Shown: in pieces, positions 6,436 to 14,045 of the stretch
Layout: each line of letters opens with the position of its first letter
Numbering within the stretch: the stretch's first letter is position 1
Assembly: GCA_002381045.1 (NCBI GenBank)
Contig: DFWT01000233.1
Span: forward strand, 23,454 to 37,498
From: Rhodoferax sp. UBA4127
Lineage (GTDB): Bacteria; Pseudomonadota; Gammaproteobacteria; Burkholderiales; Burkholderiaceae_C
Direction of reading: 5' to 3'
Length of the DNA: 14,045 bases
Program-made: the position numbers and the translations under genes
The notes under the pieces: generated by a model
Told to the model about the DNA's origin: nothing
Databases searched by the model: none
The model's input: the letters and a program-made list of their open reading frames with translations, nothing else

Positions 6436-7749
6436 ATGAGCAATTCACCCATCCTGCCCGTGCTTTCGACCGCTGAATCCCTGAACCGCGATTGTTTCTG
6501 CCGTACCTTGAATGTTGATCGGCTGACGGAACAGCTCGAGAGTGATCCCAGTTTGAAGGGCATGATGCACCACATCATGCAGACCCGGCCCAACCTGTTT
6601 TCCAACACGGTGGTGTTTGTGGCGCAGGATGTTCAGCGCCAGATCGAGGCCACAGTGACAGCGATTGAGCGGGTTGCCAGTTTGCCCGGGTACCAGGACC
6701 AAGCCCTTGGACGCGCCGATGCCAGTGCGCAACACGACTTTGGCCCGGTGGGTGCGTGCATGGGTTATGACTTTCACCTGAGCAACAACGGCCCACAACT
6801 CATAGAGATCAACACGAACGCCGGTGGCTTGCTGCTGAATGTGGCGCTGGCGCGTTCGCAGGAGGCATGCTGTGATGAGTTGGATTGGGCCTTTACCTCC
6901 ACCGCCCGGCGCGACACCTTGAAGCAAAGTATCTTTGACATGTTCTCCTCGGAATGGCAACACCAGCGCGGCGCGAGCCCTTGGCAGTCGGTGGTGATCG
7001 TTGACGAAAAGCCAACCGAGCAATACTTGGCGCCAGAGTTCGAGTTGTTTCGCCAGTTGTTCACACAGCACGGTATCAACGCCGCCATCGCGGACCCTTC
7101 CGAACTCAGTTGGCGACGGGGCAAGCTGCTGCACCAGGGCCTGCCGGTGGACATGGTCTACAACCGGCTGACCGATTTTGATTTGAGTGAATCTTCCCAG
7201 CTGGCCCTGCGCAGTGCCTATGAAGCCAAGGCCGTGGTCTTGACGCCCCACCCGCGCGCCCACGCTTTGATGGCCGACAAGCGCAACCTGATTGCCTTGA
7301 GCCAAAACGAGTTGCTGCTCTCCTGGGGCGCCAGTGCTGCAGACCGCAAGCTGCTCGCCAGCAGCGTGCCCACCACCCGTTTGGTCACACCCGAGCGCGC
7401 CGATGAGTTGTGGGCGCAACGTCGGCAGCTCTTTTTTAAGCCGGTAGCAGGTTATGGTGCAAAGGCAGCGTACCGAGGTGACAAACTCACCAAACGGGTC
7501 TGGGCCGAGATCATGGACAGTGACTTTGTGGCACAAGCCCTGGTACCACCGAGTGGCCGCATGATTGAAGTCGACGGTGTCCAAACCGATTTGAAGTTTG
7601 ATATCCGCGCCTACACCTATGCCGGCAAAGTGCAGTTGCTTGCGGCGCGTATGTACGCCGGACAAACCACCAACTTCCGCACCCAAGGCGGCGGCTTTGC
7701 ACCCGTGATTGTGGTGCCCTCTTCCGTGCCAGAGGCACCCATCCGCTGA
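6436..7749 (+). CDS. Circularly permuted ATP-grasp ligase-like protein, paired with AsnO-like amidotransferase
   Basis: The 437-residue protein shows ATP-grasp motifs in permuted order. The metal-binding end motif comes first: YDFHLSNNGPQLIEINTNAG (111-130) with E-x-N at 124-126. Next come VYNRLTDF (241-248) and PHPRAHALMADKRN (271-284). The nucleotide-binding strand follows, FFKPVAGYGAKAAYRGDK (333-350). Last is DIRAYTYAGKVQLLAARMYA (389-408), with N413 and a GGG. This fits the permuted ATP-grasp group related to glutathionylspermidine synthase and DUF404/DUF407-type proteins, which join a carboxylate to an amine using ATP. No signal peptide or membrane helix is seen. The stop overlaps the next start (TGATG), so the two proteins are likely made together. 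Inference: it forms the amide or peptide bond of a small molecule that the amidotransferase then amidates. The substrate is unknown. The ATG at 6436 has only a weak ribosome site. Confidence 0.78.
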   Translation: MSNSPILPVLSTAESLNRDCFCRTLNVDRLTEQLESDPSLKGMMHHIMQTRPNLFSNTVVFVAQDVQRQIEATVTAIERVASLPGYQDQALGRADASAQHDFGPVGACMGYDFHLSNNGPQLIEINTNAGGLLLNVALARSQEACCDELDWAFTSTARRDTLKQSIFDMFSSEWQHQRGASPWQSVVIVDEKPTEQYLAPEFELFRQLFTQHGINAAIADPSELSWRRGKLLHQGLPVDMVYNRLTDFDLSESSQLALRSAYEAKAVVLTPHPRAHALMADKRNLIALSQNELLLSWGASAADRKLLASSVPTTRLVTPERADELWAQRRQLFFKPVAGYGAKAAYRGDKLTKRVWAEIMDSDFVAQALVPPSGRMIEVDGVQTDLKFDIRAYTYAGKVQLLAARMYAGQTTNFRTQGGGFAPVIVVPSSVPEAPIR

Positions 7750-9533
7750 TGTGCGGCATTTGCGGAGAATTGCGCTTTGATGGGTTGGCGCCAGACATGG
7801 CGGCGGTCGCGCGCATGTCTGACAAGTTGGCGCGTCGCGGACCCGACGACATTGGCACCTACCAAAGTGGTCCCCTGGCCTTTGGCCACCGACGCCTGTC
7901 CATCATCGACCTGTCTACCAATGCCCACCAACCGATGGTGGATGCGGTTTTGCAGCTCAGCTTGGTGTTCAACGGCACGATTTATAACTACCGTGAACTG
8001 CGCGAGGAATTGCAAAGCAAGGGCTACCGATTTTTTTCTGAGGGCGACAGCGAAGTCATTCTGAAGGCGTACCACGCGTGGGGCGACCAGTGCGTCACCC
8101 GCTTCAAGGGCATGTTTGCTTTCGCCATTTGGGACCAGCGCAGCAGTCAGCTGTTTTTGGCACGTGACCGTTTTGGTATCAAGCCGCTCTACCTGAACCA
8201 AACCAGCCACCGCCTGCGTTTTGCCTCCAGCCTGCCTGCGCTGCTGGCCGGTGGCGATGTGGACACCACTCTGGACACGGTGGCCTTGCACCACCATTTC
8301 ACGCTGCACACGGTGGTGCCGGCACCGCGCACCGTGCTCAAGGGCGTGCGCAAACTGGCACCTGCCACCACCTTGCGGCTGGACCCAGACGGCACAGTGA
8401 GCGAGCAAATCTACTGGACGCTGGATGCCACCCGGCCTGAGCAGCCGATGTCCGAGGCCCAGTGGCTCGCTGCCACCCGCGAACAATTGACCCAAAGCGT
8501 CAAACGCCGATTGCTGGCGGCCGATGTGCCGGTAGGAGTATTGCTCTCTGGTGGCCTGGATTCAAGTCTGCTGGTTGGATTGCTGGCTGAACAGGTACCT
8601 GACCTGCGCACCTTTTCCATTGGTTTTGAAGACCTTGGGGGCGGCGCTGAAAAGGCCGATGAGTTTGAGTACTCAGACCTGATCGCCCAGCACTTTCAGA
8701 CCCACCACCAGCAGTTCAGTATTCCCAACCATGAAGTCATGTTGCGCCTGCCTGAAGCAGTGGCGCAAATGACCGAGCCGATGGTCAGCCACGACGTGAT
8801 TGCCTTCTATTTGCTGGCCGAACGGGTGTCCAAAGAAGTCAAGGTGGTGATGTCAGGCCAAGGCGCAGACGAAGTTTTTGGCGGTTACTTCTGGTACCCG
8901 AAGATGGACACAGCCTCGGGTTCTCCTTTGGAAAAATTCGGCCAAAACTACTTTGACCGCGACCACAGCGAGTACCTGCAAATGATTGCGCCGGCTTTTC
9001 AGGTGGGCGATGTCACGTCTGCACTGATTGCAAGTGAGCTCAACAAACCAGCCGCTGACACCTTCCTGGACCAAGTCTGGCGCCTGGACGCCACCACCTT
9101 GATTGTGGACGACCCGGTGAAGCGGGTCGACAACATGCCCATGGCCTGGGCGCTGGAAGTGCGCACGCCTTTCCTTGACCATGAGTTGGTGCAGTTGGCG
9201 GCCCACATGCCACCCGAGCTCAAGCTCAAGGAAGGCGGCAAGTTCCCGCTCAAAGCCATTTCCCGCGGGTTGATTCCAGACGCGGTGATTGACCGGCCCA
9301 AAGGCTACTTTCCGGTGCCGGCCCTGAAGTATGTGCGAGGCCAATTTCTGGAAATGATGCGGAAAATTTTGATGTCAGATGCCTGCATTCAGCGGGGTTT
9401 GTACCAGCGGGACTACGTCGACAAGCTGTTGGCACAGCCGGAGGCGCCCGAACACTTCACCCGCATTAATGGCAGCAAACTGTGGCATCTGGCCTTGCTG
9501 GAATGGTGGCTTCAGGTGCACATCGACGGCTGA
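7749..9533 (+). CDS. AsnO-like asparagine-synthase-family amidotransferase
   Basis: The 594-residue enzyme has an N-terminal glutaminase domain with catalytic C2 (MCGICGE), RRL at 48-50, FNGTIYNY (74-81) and the EGDSEV loop near 98-103. The synthetase domain has the PP-loop SGGLDSS at 267-273. Glutamine-derived ammonia is transferred to a carboxylate activated as acyl-adenylate. Features such as EPMVSHDVIAFYLL, SGQGADEVFGGY, YFDRDHSEY, VDDPVKRVDNMPMAW and GYFPVPALKY match the AsnO/N-acetylglutaminylglutamine amidotransferase branch rather than AsnB for free aspartate. In Pseudomonas and Sinorhizobium that enzyme caps the osmolyte dipeptide as an amide. The start is fixed by Cys2, and the ATG overlaps the ligase stop by one base. 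The usual GNAT/ATP-grasp fusion partner is missing from the neighbourhood, so the true substrate is uncertain. Confidence 0.88.
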   Translation: MCGICGELRFDGLAPDMAAVARMSDKLARRGPDDIGTYQSGPLAFGHRRLSIIDLSTNAHQPMVDAVLQLSLVFNGTIYNYRELREELQSKGYRFFSEGDSEVILKAYHAWGDQCVTRFKGMFAFAIWDQRSSQLFLARDRFGIKPLYLNQTSHRLRFASSLPALLAGGDVDTTLDTVALHHHFTLHTVVPAPRTVLKGVRKLAPATTLRLDPDGTVSEQIYWTLDATRPEQPMSEAQWLAATREQLTQSVKRRLLAADVPVGVLLSGGLDSSLLVGLLAEQVPDLRTFSIGFEDLGGGAEKADEFEYSDLIAQHFQTHHQQFSIPNHEVMLRLPEAVAQMTEPMVSHDVIAFYLLAERVSKEVKVVMSGQGADEVFGGYFWYPKMDTASGSPLEKFGQNYFDRDHSEYLQMIAPAFQVGDVTSALIASELNKPAADTFLDQVWRLDATTLIVDDPVKRVDNMPMAWALEVRTPFLDHELVQLAAHMPPELKLKEGGKFPLKAISRGLIPDAVIDRPKGYFPVPALKYVRGQFLEMMRKILMSDACIQRGLYQRDYVDKLLAQPEAPEHFTRINGSKLWHLALLEWWLQVHIDG

Positions 9534-9575
9534 CATGACAGCTTAAAAGGCTTGTCAGAGGCACCCCGGGCGCGC

Positions 9576-9604
9576 TTTCAAGGGCCGCCAATAGCCCGTA
9601 GAAT
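9576..9604 (+). promoter_or_regulatory. Sigma-70-like promoter for the diguanylate cyclase gene
   Basis: TTTCAA (9576-9581) and TAGAAT (9599-9604) are separated by 17 bases, a standard spacing for the housekeeping sigma factor. Transcription would start near 9611, just after the amidotransferase gene ends. This suggests that the cyclase is transcribed separately from the ligase/amidotransferase pair. It was found by eye only. Confidence 0.5.
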
Positions 9605-9637
9605 GCACCGCACAAGATCTCAAAATAGCCGACAACG

Positions 9638-11599
9638 TTGGGTCGGACACTTTCCGCTTTCTGCCCAAAGGGGCGCCAAATTACGCCTGTTCCACCGCCT
9701 GTCAAGGCCGCGTCACAGCCACCAGGTGACGCACCCAAGATTCTGTTTTTGCGTCGCATGGTGTTTGCAACCACCATGGTGGCGCTTTTAGCGCTTCTGA
9801 TGCTGCGCCTTCTGGCGCCCGAGCAAACGCTGCGCATGACAGCGCCCGCATTGGCATTGGGCTTCAGCCTGGTTGCCAGCCTTCTGCTGAAAGCTGGCCG
9901 GCCAAGCGTGGCCGCGTATTTGCTCGGTTTCGGTGTGTGGACTGTGGTGTTTCTGACGGCTGCATTCACCCAAGGCGTGCGCGCGCCAGTGGTCATGGCA
10001 TTTCCCCTGATCATCCTCGGGGTGGGGTGGGTGGTGTCATCCCGGGCCGCACTGCTGATGGTGGTCATGACCGTGTTCGGCACGGTCGGGTTGGTGCTTG
10101 CCGAGCAAGCCAACCTGTTGCCCAACCAATTGTCTTCCGATGCGATTTTTTACGCCGGTGACCAGATTATTTTTTACTTGATTGCGGCCTGGCTGGTGGT
10201 GTCATTCGCCCAGGTGTATCAATCACAGCTGCAAGAGCTTCATGAACTGGCCAATCGTTTGACTGCCCGCGGTACCGAGCTGGAAGCCCGGACCAAAGAA
10301 CTCAAACGGGCACAGGCCGTGGCCAACATAGGCAGTTGGACGTGCAATATCCACGCCGACATCATCACGCCATCCATGCAAACCTCCAAAATTCTGGGTT
10401 TGCCAATTGGCAAGAGCTTGAGCTACACCAGCTATGTCGCTTCGGTTCACCCTGAAGACCATGCCGCTGTGGTGCAAGCCTGGCAACTGGCCCTGAACGG
10501 CCAGGAACTAGACCACGAACACCGAATCAACGTCAACGGCACCTACCGTTGGGTGCGCCAGCGCGCCGAACTTGAGTTTGGATCAGATGGGCTGGCGGTG
10601 ACTGCCGTTGGCACCACCCAAGACATTACCGAACGCAAACTCGCGCAACTGGCGCTGATCAACAGCGAAACCCGGCACCGCACCCTGATTGAATGGTCGC
10701 CCGAGGCGGTGTTGGTTCACCGTATGGGGAAAATCTTGTATGCCAATCCGGCGGCTGTGCGGCTCTTTGGCGCGCCCTACGCCCAGGCGCTGTTGGCTAA
10801 AACCACCCTTGATTTGATTCATCCGGATTACCGGGATGCGCAGGTGGCGCGCATGCGCAGCCTGACCAATCACGAAAAGGTCGCGCCCGTCGCAGAGTCT
10901 AAGTTTGTTCGGCTCGACGGCAGTGTGATCGACGTGGAAGTCCAGGGCACCGCCATTGACTATGACGGCGACTTGGCCCTGCATGTGGTGGTACGCGACA
11001 TCACCCAGCGCAAGCTCATGGAAAACCAGGTACGCCAACTGGCCTTTTTTGACACCTTGACCCAGCTACCCAATCGGCGCTTGCTGAATGACCGGCTTAG
11101 TCAGGCGATTGCCGCCACCCGGCGCAGTGAGCGCTACGGTGCAGTCATGTTTTTGGACTTGGACAACTTCAAACCGCTCAACGATTTGTTTGGGCACACC
11201 ATGGGTGACCTGCTGTTGGTGGAAGTGGCCCAACGCTTGACCGCCTGTGTGCGTGAAGTCGACACCGTGGCCCGATTCGGTGGTGATGAATTTGTGATTG
11301 TGGTTGAGGATTTATCCGCCAACTTGGCTGAAGCTTTGCAACTGGCAGATAACGTGGCCGACAAGCTTGTCAAACGCTTAGCGGACACCTACACGCTGGA
11401 AAAAATGGACCGGGTTGGCAAAATCGACTACGTGGAACACCATTGCACGGCCAGCATCGGGGTGGTCATGCTGTCAGCGCAAGACACCTCGCCCGATGAC
11501 CTCATCAAATGGGCGGATGCGGCCATGTACCAAGCCAAAAGCCTGGGCCGCAACCAGGTGCAGTTTTTCGAATCCCACATCGCTGTTGTGGCGGCCTGA
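9638..11599 (+). CDS. Membrane diguanylate cyclase, six TM helices, two PAS domains and GGDEF
   Basis: The protein makes cyclic di-GMP from two GTP. In the 653-residue reading, six hydrophobic helices span about 41-200, then comes a short helical linker (200-235) rich in E, K and R. The first PAS domain (about 238-345, ending TTQDITERK) and second PAS domain (346-470, ending VVRDITQRK) follow, then a GGDEF domain (471-645). The active site GGDEF is intact at 548-552. An RxxD inhibitory site (R539, D542) sits five residues before it, so product feedback is expected. No EAL domain is present. The start is unsure: TTG 9638 keeps an N-terminal basic segment before helix 1 but lacks a clear ribosome site; ATG 9758 is the first ATG and would begin right at helix 1. 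The sensed signal is unknown, and no heme or flavin motif was recognised in the PAS domains. Confidence 0.9.
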   Translation: MGRTLSAFCPKGRQITPVPPPVKAASQPPGDAPKILFLRRMVFATTMVALLALLMLRLLAPEQTLRMTAPALALGFSLVASLLLKAGRPSVAAYLLGFGVWTVVFLTAAFTQGVRAPVVMAFPLIILGVGWVVSSRAALLMVVMTVFGTVGLVLAEQANLLPNQLSSDAIFYAGDQIIFYLIAAWLVVSFAQVYQSQLQELHELANRLTARGTELEARTKELKRAQAVANIGSWTCNIHADIITPSMQTSKILGLPIGKSLSYTSYVASVHPEDHAAVVQAWQLALNGQELDHEHRINVNGTYRWVRQRAELEFGSDGLAVTAVGTTQDITERKLAQLALINSETRHRTLIEWSPEAVLVHRMGKILYANPAAVRLFGAPYAQALLAKTTLDLIHPDYRDAQVARMRSLTNHEKVAPVAESKFVRLDGSVIDVEVQGTAIDYDGDLALHVVVRDITQRKLMENQVRQLAFFDTLTQLPNRRLLNDRLSQAIAATRRSERYGAVMFLDLDNFKPLNDLFGHTMGDLLLVEVAQRLTACVREVDTVARFGGDEFVIVVEDLSANLAEALQLADNVADKLVKRLADTYTLEKMDRVGKIDYVEHHCTASIGVVMLSAQDTSPDDLIKWADAAMYQAKSLGRNQVQFFESHIAVVAA

Positions 11600-11623
11600 G
11601 CCGCATCCACCGCTGTCGGTCTT

Positions 11624-12814
11624 TCAGCCCAGGGCTTGCCCCAGTCGGGCAATGCCTTCTTCGATCTTGGCCACATCTGCGGTGGCGAAACTCAGGCGCA
11701 GGGTACTCAGATCGGCGTCGTGGGCATAGAACGGAGCACCCGGAACAAAAGCCACCAATTTGTCGATGGCCCGCTTGGCAAATTCAGCGGCATTGACCGG
11801 TTTGCCGTTGGCACCGGTCAGGCTGGCCCAGAAAAACATGCCGCCTTGCGGCGCATTGAACACAATGGCATCACCCAACTCCCGTTGCAGCGCACGGGCC
11901 ATGACACGGGCGCGCTCGGCATAGGTGGTGCGCACCACCGCCAACGTGTCATTCAGACGATTCAGCGTCAGGTACTGGGCGCAAATGGCCTGCGTTAAGT
12001 TGCTGGTGTGGGCATCGCTGAACTGCTTGCACATAGTGGCTTTGGCCAACAGTTCAGGCGGCGCAATCATCCAGCCGACACGCAAACCAGGGCTCAAAAT
12101 CTTGCTGAAACTGCCGGTGTGTACCAGCCAATCTCGGCTACCAGGCACACCTTCGCTCAAGGCCAACAAGCTGGGTGGCGGTGGCTGGTCAAAGTACAAC
12201 TCACCATAGGGGTCGTCTTCCAATACCAGGGTCTGTGTGCGCAATGCGAGTTCCAGCACGCGCTTGCGCCGCTCAAGGCTCAAGGTGGCACCACTTGGGT
12301 TGCCAAACGTCGGAATCAGGTACACCAGTTTCGGCTTGTGCGCGTCAATCAGGGCTTCGAGCTTGTCCACGTCCACACCATCGGCATCAATTGGCGCACC
12401 GATGATGTGGGCACCATACAAGCGAAAACACTGGATAGTGGCCAAAAACGTGGGTGCCTCGACAATGATCTTGTCGCCTGGCGAAATCATAGTTTTACCA
12501 ATCAGGTCCAGGGCCTGCTGGCTGCCAGTGGTGACAATGAGTCCGTCTGACGCCACGCTGCTGCCCTTGCCGGCCATAAAGCGGCTGATGGCCTCGCGCA
12601 AAGGCTGGTAGCCCTCAGTGGCACCATATTGCAGTACCGGGCCAGGGTTGTCGGCCAGCACAGTTTGGCTGGCCTTTGCAATGCCTTCTGCATCAAACAA
12701 AGCCGGGTCAGGAAAACCACCGGCAAAGCTGATGATGCCGGGCTTTCCCAAGAGCTTGAACAGTTCGCGTATGGCAGAGGTTTCGACGTTTTGGAGGCGT
12801 TGGGCAAATTGCAT
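11624..12814 (-). CDS. PLP-dependent class I/II aminotransferase, LysN/2-aminoadipate-type
   Basis: The 396-residue fold-type I aminotransferase shows FAGGFPDPALF (30-40), QYGATEGYQPLR (62-73), TTGSQQALDL (95-104), PTFGNPSG (168-175), EDDPYGELYF (199-208), and the PLP lysine K238 in GSFSKILSPGLRVGW, with R245. A C-terminal LRLSF carries the likely carboxylate-binding arginine. The pattern is that of the LysN/aromatic aminotransferase-like group also found fused in MocR regulators, but no GntR-type DNA-binding domain is present, so this is a stand-alone cytoplasmic enzyme. The exact amino donor (aromatic, branched-chain or 2-aminoadipate) cannot be read from sequence. It converges on the cyclase gene with only 24 bases between stops and is divergent from the HDOD gene. 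Confidence 0.88.
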   Translation of the reverse strand: MQFAQRLQNVETSAIRELFKLLGKPGIISFAGGFPDPALFDAEGIAKASQTVLADNPGPVLQYGATEGYQPLREAISRFMAGKGSSVASDGLIVTTGSQQALDLIGKTMISPGDKIIVEAPTFLATIQCFRLYGAHIIGAPIDADGVDVDKLEALIDAHKPKLVYLIPTFGNPSGATLSLERRKRVLELALRTQTLVLEDDPYGELYFDQPPPPSLLALSEGVPGSRDWLVHTGSFSKILSPGLRVGWMIAPPELLAKATMCKQFSDAHTSNLTQAICAQYLTLNRLNDTLAVVRTTYAERARVMARALQRELGDAIVFNAPQGGMFFWASLTGANGKPVNAAEFAKRAIDKLVAFVPGAPFYAHDADLSTLRLSFATADVAKIEEGIARLGQALG

Positions 12815-12841
12815 GGCAGGTCTTTGGCTGGTCTAAAAATG

Positions 12842-12870
12842 CGCTTTATTTGCACTTCATCAATAAAGCG
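12842..12870. promoter_or_regulatory. 9-bp perfect inverted repeat in the divergent aminotransferase/HDOD promoter region
   Basis: The arms CGCTTTATT (12842-12850) and AATAAAGCG (12862-12870) are exact reverse complements, 11 bases apart. The repeat starts 28 bases upstream of the aminotransferase ATG and lies about 73 bases before the HDOD ATG. The arm centres are 20 bases apart, about two helical turns, as expected for a dimeric regulator. It could instead form a leader hairpin in the aminotransferase message. No regulator is encoded next to it. Confidence 0.42.
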
Positions 12871-12942
12871 GGGAAGTAACCGCAGCGGCTTGGGTTAAAT
12901 TGTCACTGATTCATTTTCTACCACGAGCAGCGAGAAAAATTC

Positions 12943-13743
12943 ATGTCCCCCATCGACGCCTTTTTTACCACCGTTAAACTGCCCTCGATTTCTGAGGTGG
13001 CCCAGCAACTCATCAACTCACTCAATGATGAGGACGCCGGTGTAGCTGAGGTCAGCGCCATCATCGCCAAAGACCCGGCGCTGTCGGCCAAGCTGCTGCG
13101 TCTGGCCAACAGCGCCCAGTTTGGCCTGCCTCGGGGTGTGAGTTCGGTGCAAGATGCCATCCAGATGGTCGGCATGGGCAAGGTGCGTACCCTGGCGTTG
13201 GGCTCTTGCCTGAGCGAGTCGTTTCCGGTGCTGCCCGGCCTGGACGCCAAAGAGTTCTGGCGCACCAGCATGGCCAGTGCGGGTTATGCGCAGTGGCTGG
13301 CTAGCGCCGTGAGTGTGGATGGCCAGCAGGCCTGGTTGAGCGGCATGATGCTGCGGCTTGGCGAGTTGTTGATCGGTCAGGCCAACCCGCTGGCGCTGGC
13401 TGAGATCGAAAAATTGCCGCATTTGCCGGGCGGCCGCTGGGAGCGCGAAAAGCGCCTAGTCGGTTTTTCTGAAGGCGAGATCACCGCCGAGTTGACCCGC
13501 CGCTGGAACTTCCCCGTGGCCATCATCAAAGGGCTAGACCAGGCCTTTGACCCGCTGGCACAACCCGTGTTTTCCAAACTGGCTGGCGTGGTGCATCTGG
13601 CCGGCACGTTGGCGGACATTCCTGATGCCAAGGCCGAAGCCGTAGACGGTTTGCCCGCTGAACTGATCACCAAACTGGGACTTGAGGCGACTTGGATGAG
13701 GGCCAAGTTCCCTGCAGCAGACAGCTTTGTCAACGTCAGTTAA
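12943..13743 (+). CDS. HDOD-domain signalling protein
   Basis: This 266-residue protein is an HDOD domain over most of its length. Typical segments are LPSISEVAQQLINSLND (13-29), a VSAIIAKDPALSAKLLRLAN block (about 37-56), and SSVQDAIQMVGMGKVRTLAL (67-86). HDOD domains resemble HD phosphohydrolases but lack the metal-binding His-Asp pair; they act in signal transduction, often linked to cyclic di-GMP, stress or motility. No extra domain (GGDEF, EAL, receiver or kinase) is fused, and no membrane helix is seen. GCGAGAAAAA precedes the ATG. The nth gene follows 4 bases after the stop, so the two are likely cotranscribed. The function is not known beyond the family. Confidence 0.87.
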   Translation: MSPIDAFFTTVKLPSISEVAQQLINSLNDEDAGVAEVSAIIAKDPALSAKLLRLANSAQFGLPRGVSSVQDAIQMVGMGKVRTLALGSCLSESFPVLPGLDAKEFWRTSMASAGYAQWLASAVSVDGQQAWLSGMMLRLGELLIGQANPLALAEIEKLPHLPGGRWEREKRLVGFSEGEITAELTRRWNFPVAIIKGLDQAFDPLAQPVFSKLAGVVHLAGTLADIPDAKAEAVDGLPAELITKLGLEATWMRAKFPAADSFVNVS

Positions 13744-13747
13744 ATCC

Positions 13748-14045
13748 ATGCGGCAGGCAGACATTGAGGCATTTTTTGCCACCTTGTCTGCTGCCAACCC
13801 GCACCCACAAACCGAGCTGGTCTACGCCAGCGTGTTTGAGTTGCTGACGGCGGTGCTGCTGTCGGCTCAGGCCACCGATGTCAGCGTGAACAAAGCCACC
13901 GCCCACCTGTTTCTGGTGGCCAACACGCCACAAAAAGTACTTGACTTGGGGCTGGAAGGGCTTGAATCCCACATCAAAACCATTGGTCTGTACCACAGCA
14001 AGGCGCGCCACTTGCTGACCACTTGCAAGATTCTGGTCGAGCAAC
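13748..14045 (+). CDS. nth: Endonuclease III, N-terminal part, cut by the right edge
   Basis: The frame from the ATG at 13748 is open to the window end (99 codons). It follows Escherichia coli Nth closely: NPHPQTELVYASVFELLTAV, then LLSAQATDVSVNKATA, VANTPQKVLDLGLEGLESHI, and KTIGLYHSKARHLLTTCKIL. The LLSAQATD and KTIGLY segments are hallmarks of the helix-hairpin-helix base-excision glycosylase/lyase, which removes oxidised pyrimidines from DNA. The catalytic Lys/Asp and the four-cysteine iron-sulfur motif lie beyond the edge. It sits 4 bases after the HDOD gene stop, suggesting translational and transcriptional linkage. Confidence 0.95.
   Translation, partial: MRQADIEAFFATLSAANPHPQTELVYASVFELLTAVLLSAQATDVSVNKATAHLFLVANTPQKVLDLGLEGLESHIKTIGLYHSKARHLLTTCKILVEQ

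Noticed and set aside
6445..7686. Long open frame on the minus strand opposite the ATP-grasp gene
   Set aside because: It has no recognisable motif, its composition is that of an antisense shadow in GC-rich coding DNA, and the plus-strand frame has clear family motifs.
7617..8495. Minus-strand open frame opposite the end of the ligase and start of the amidotransferase
   Set aside because: It spans two well-supported genes on the other strand and resembles no family I know.
9536..9558. Possible hairpin terminator after the amidotransferase (TGACA ... TGTCA)
   Set aside because: The stem is only 5 bp or needs a bulge, and no T-run follows.
1..14045. CRISPR array, tRNA, rRNA, insertion sequence or phage module
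   Set aside because: No regularly spaced repeats, cloverleaf-like segments, transposase or integrase motifs were seen on either strand.

Overview
The window looks like a chromosomal segment of a betaproteobacterium, probably of the Comamonadaceae (Rhodoferax/Polaromonas-like). This rests on moderately high GC, the style of the proteins, a likely Anr/FNR-regulated respiratory cytochrome pair, and an AT-rich intergenic element that resembles a short repeat I associate with that family. The genus is inference. There are twelve genes, two of them cut by the window edges. I see no rRNA, tRNA, CRISPR array, insertion sequence or phage gene, and no gene-free stretch longer than about 200 bases.

Left part (1-4998, all on the minus strand). 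A CotH-kinase-like lipoprotein runs off the left edge. A strong hairpin terminator separates it from a two-gene respiratory unit: a small monoheme cytochrome c, then a fused protein with nine c-type heme sites followed by an FdnI/HydC-type cytochrome b membrane domain. An Anr/FNR-type palindrome lies upstream of the unit, and two tandem hairpins lie between its genes. The likely role is anaerobic electron transfer from the quinone pool to periplasmic acceptors. Beyond the unit lie a YdjA-like nitroreductase and a low-molecular-weight protein tyrosine phosphatase.

Middle part (5145-11599, plus strand). A DUF2798 membrane protein is followed by a zinc-type CDF efflux transporter. Next comes the most unusual pair in the window: a 437-residue ligase with a circularly permuted ATP-grasp layout, overlapping by one base an AsnO-like, asparagine-synthase-type amidotransferase. 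Characterised AsnO proteins make the osmolyte N-acetylglutaminylglutamine amide together with a GNAT/ATP-grasp fusion protein. Here that partner is absent and a different type of ATP-grasp takes its place, so a variant amide-capped peptide or osmolyte pathway is a reasonable hypothesis. A six-TM PAS-PAS-GGDEF diguanylate cyclase with its own promoter-like sequence follows.

Right part (11624-14045). A fold-type I aminotransferase converges on the cyclase gene. It is divergent from an HDOD signalling gene, which is followed 4 bases later by the start of nth (endonuclease III), cut by the right edge. The aminotransferase/HDOD intergenic region carries a perfect 9-bp inverted repeat.
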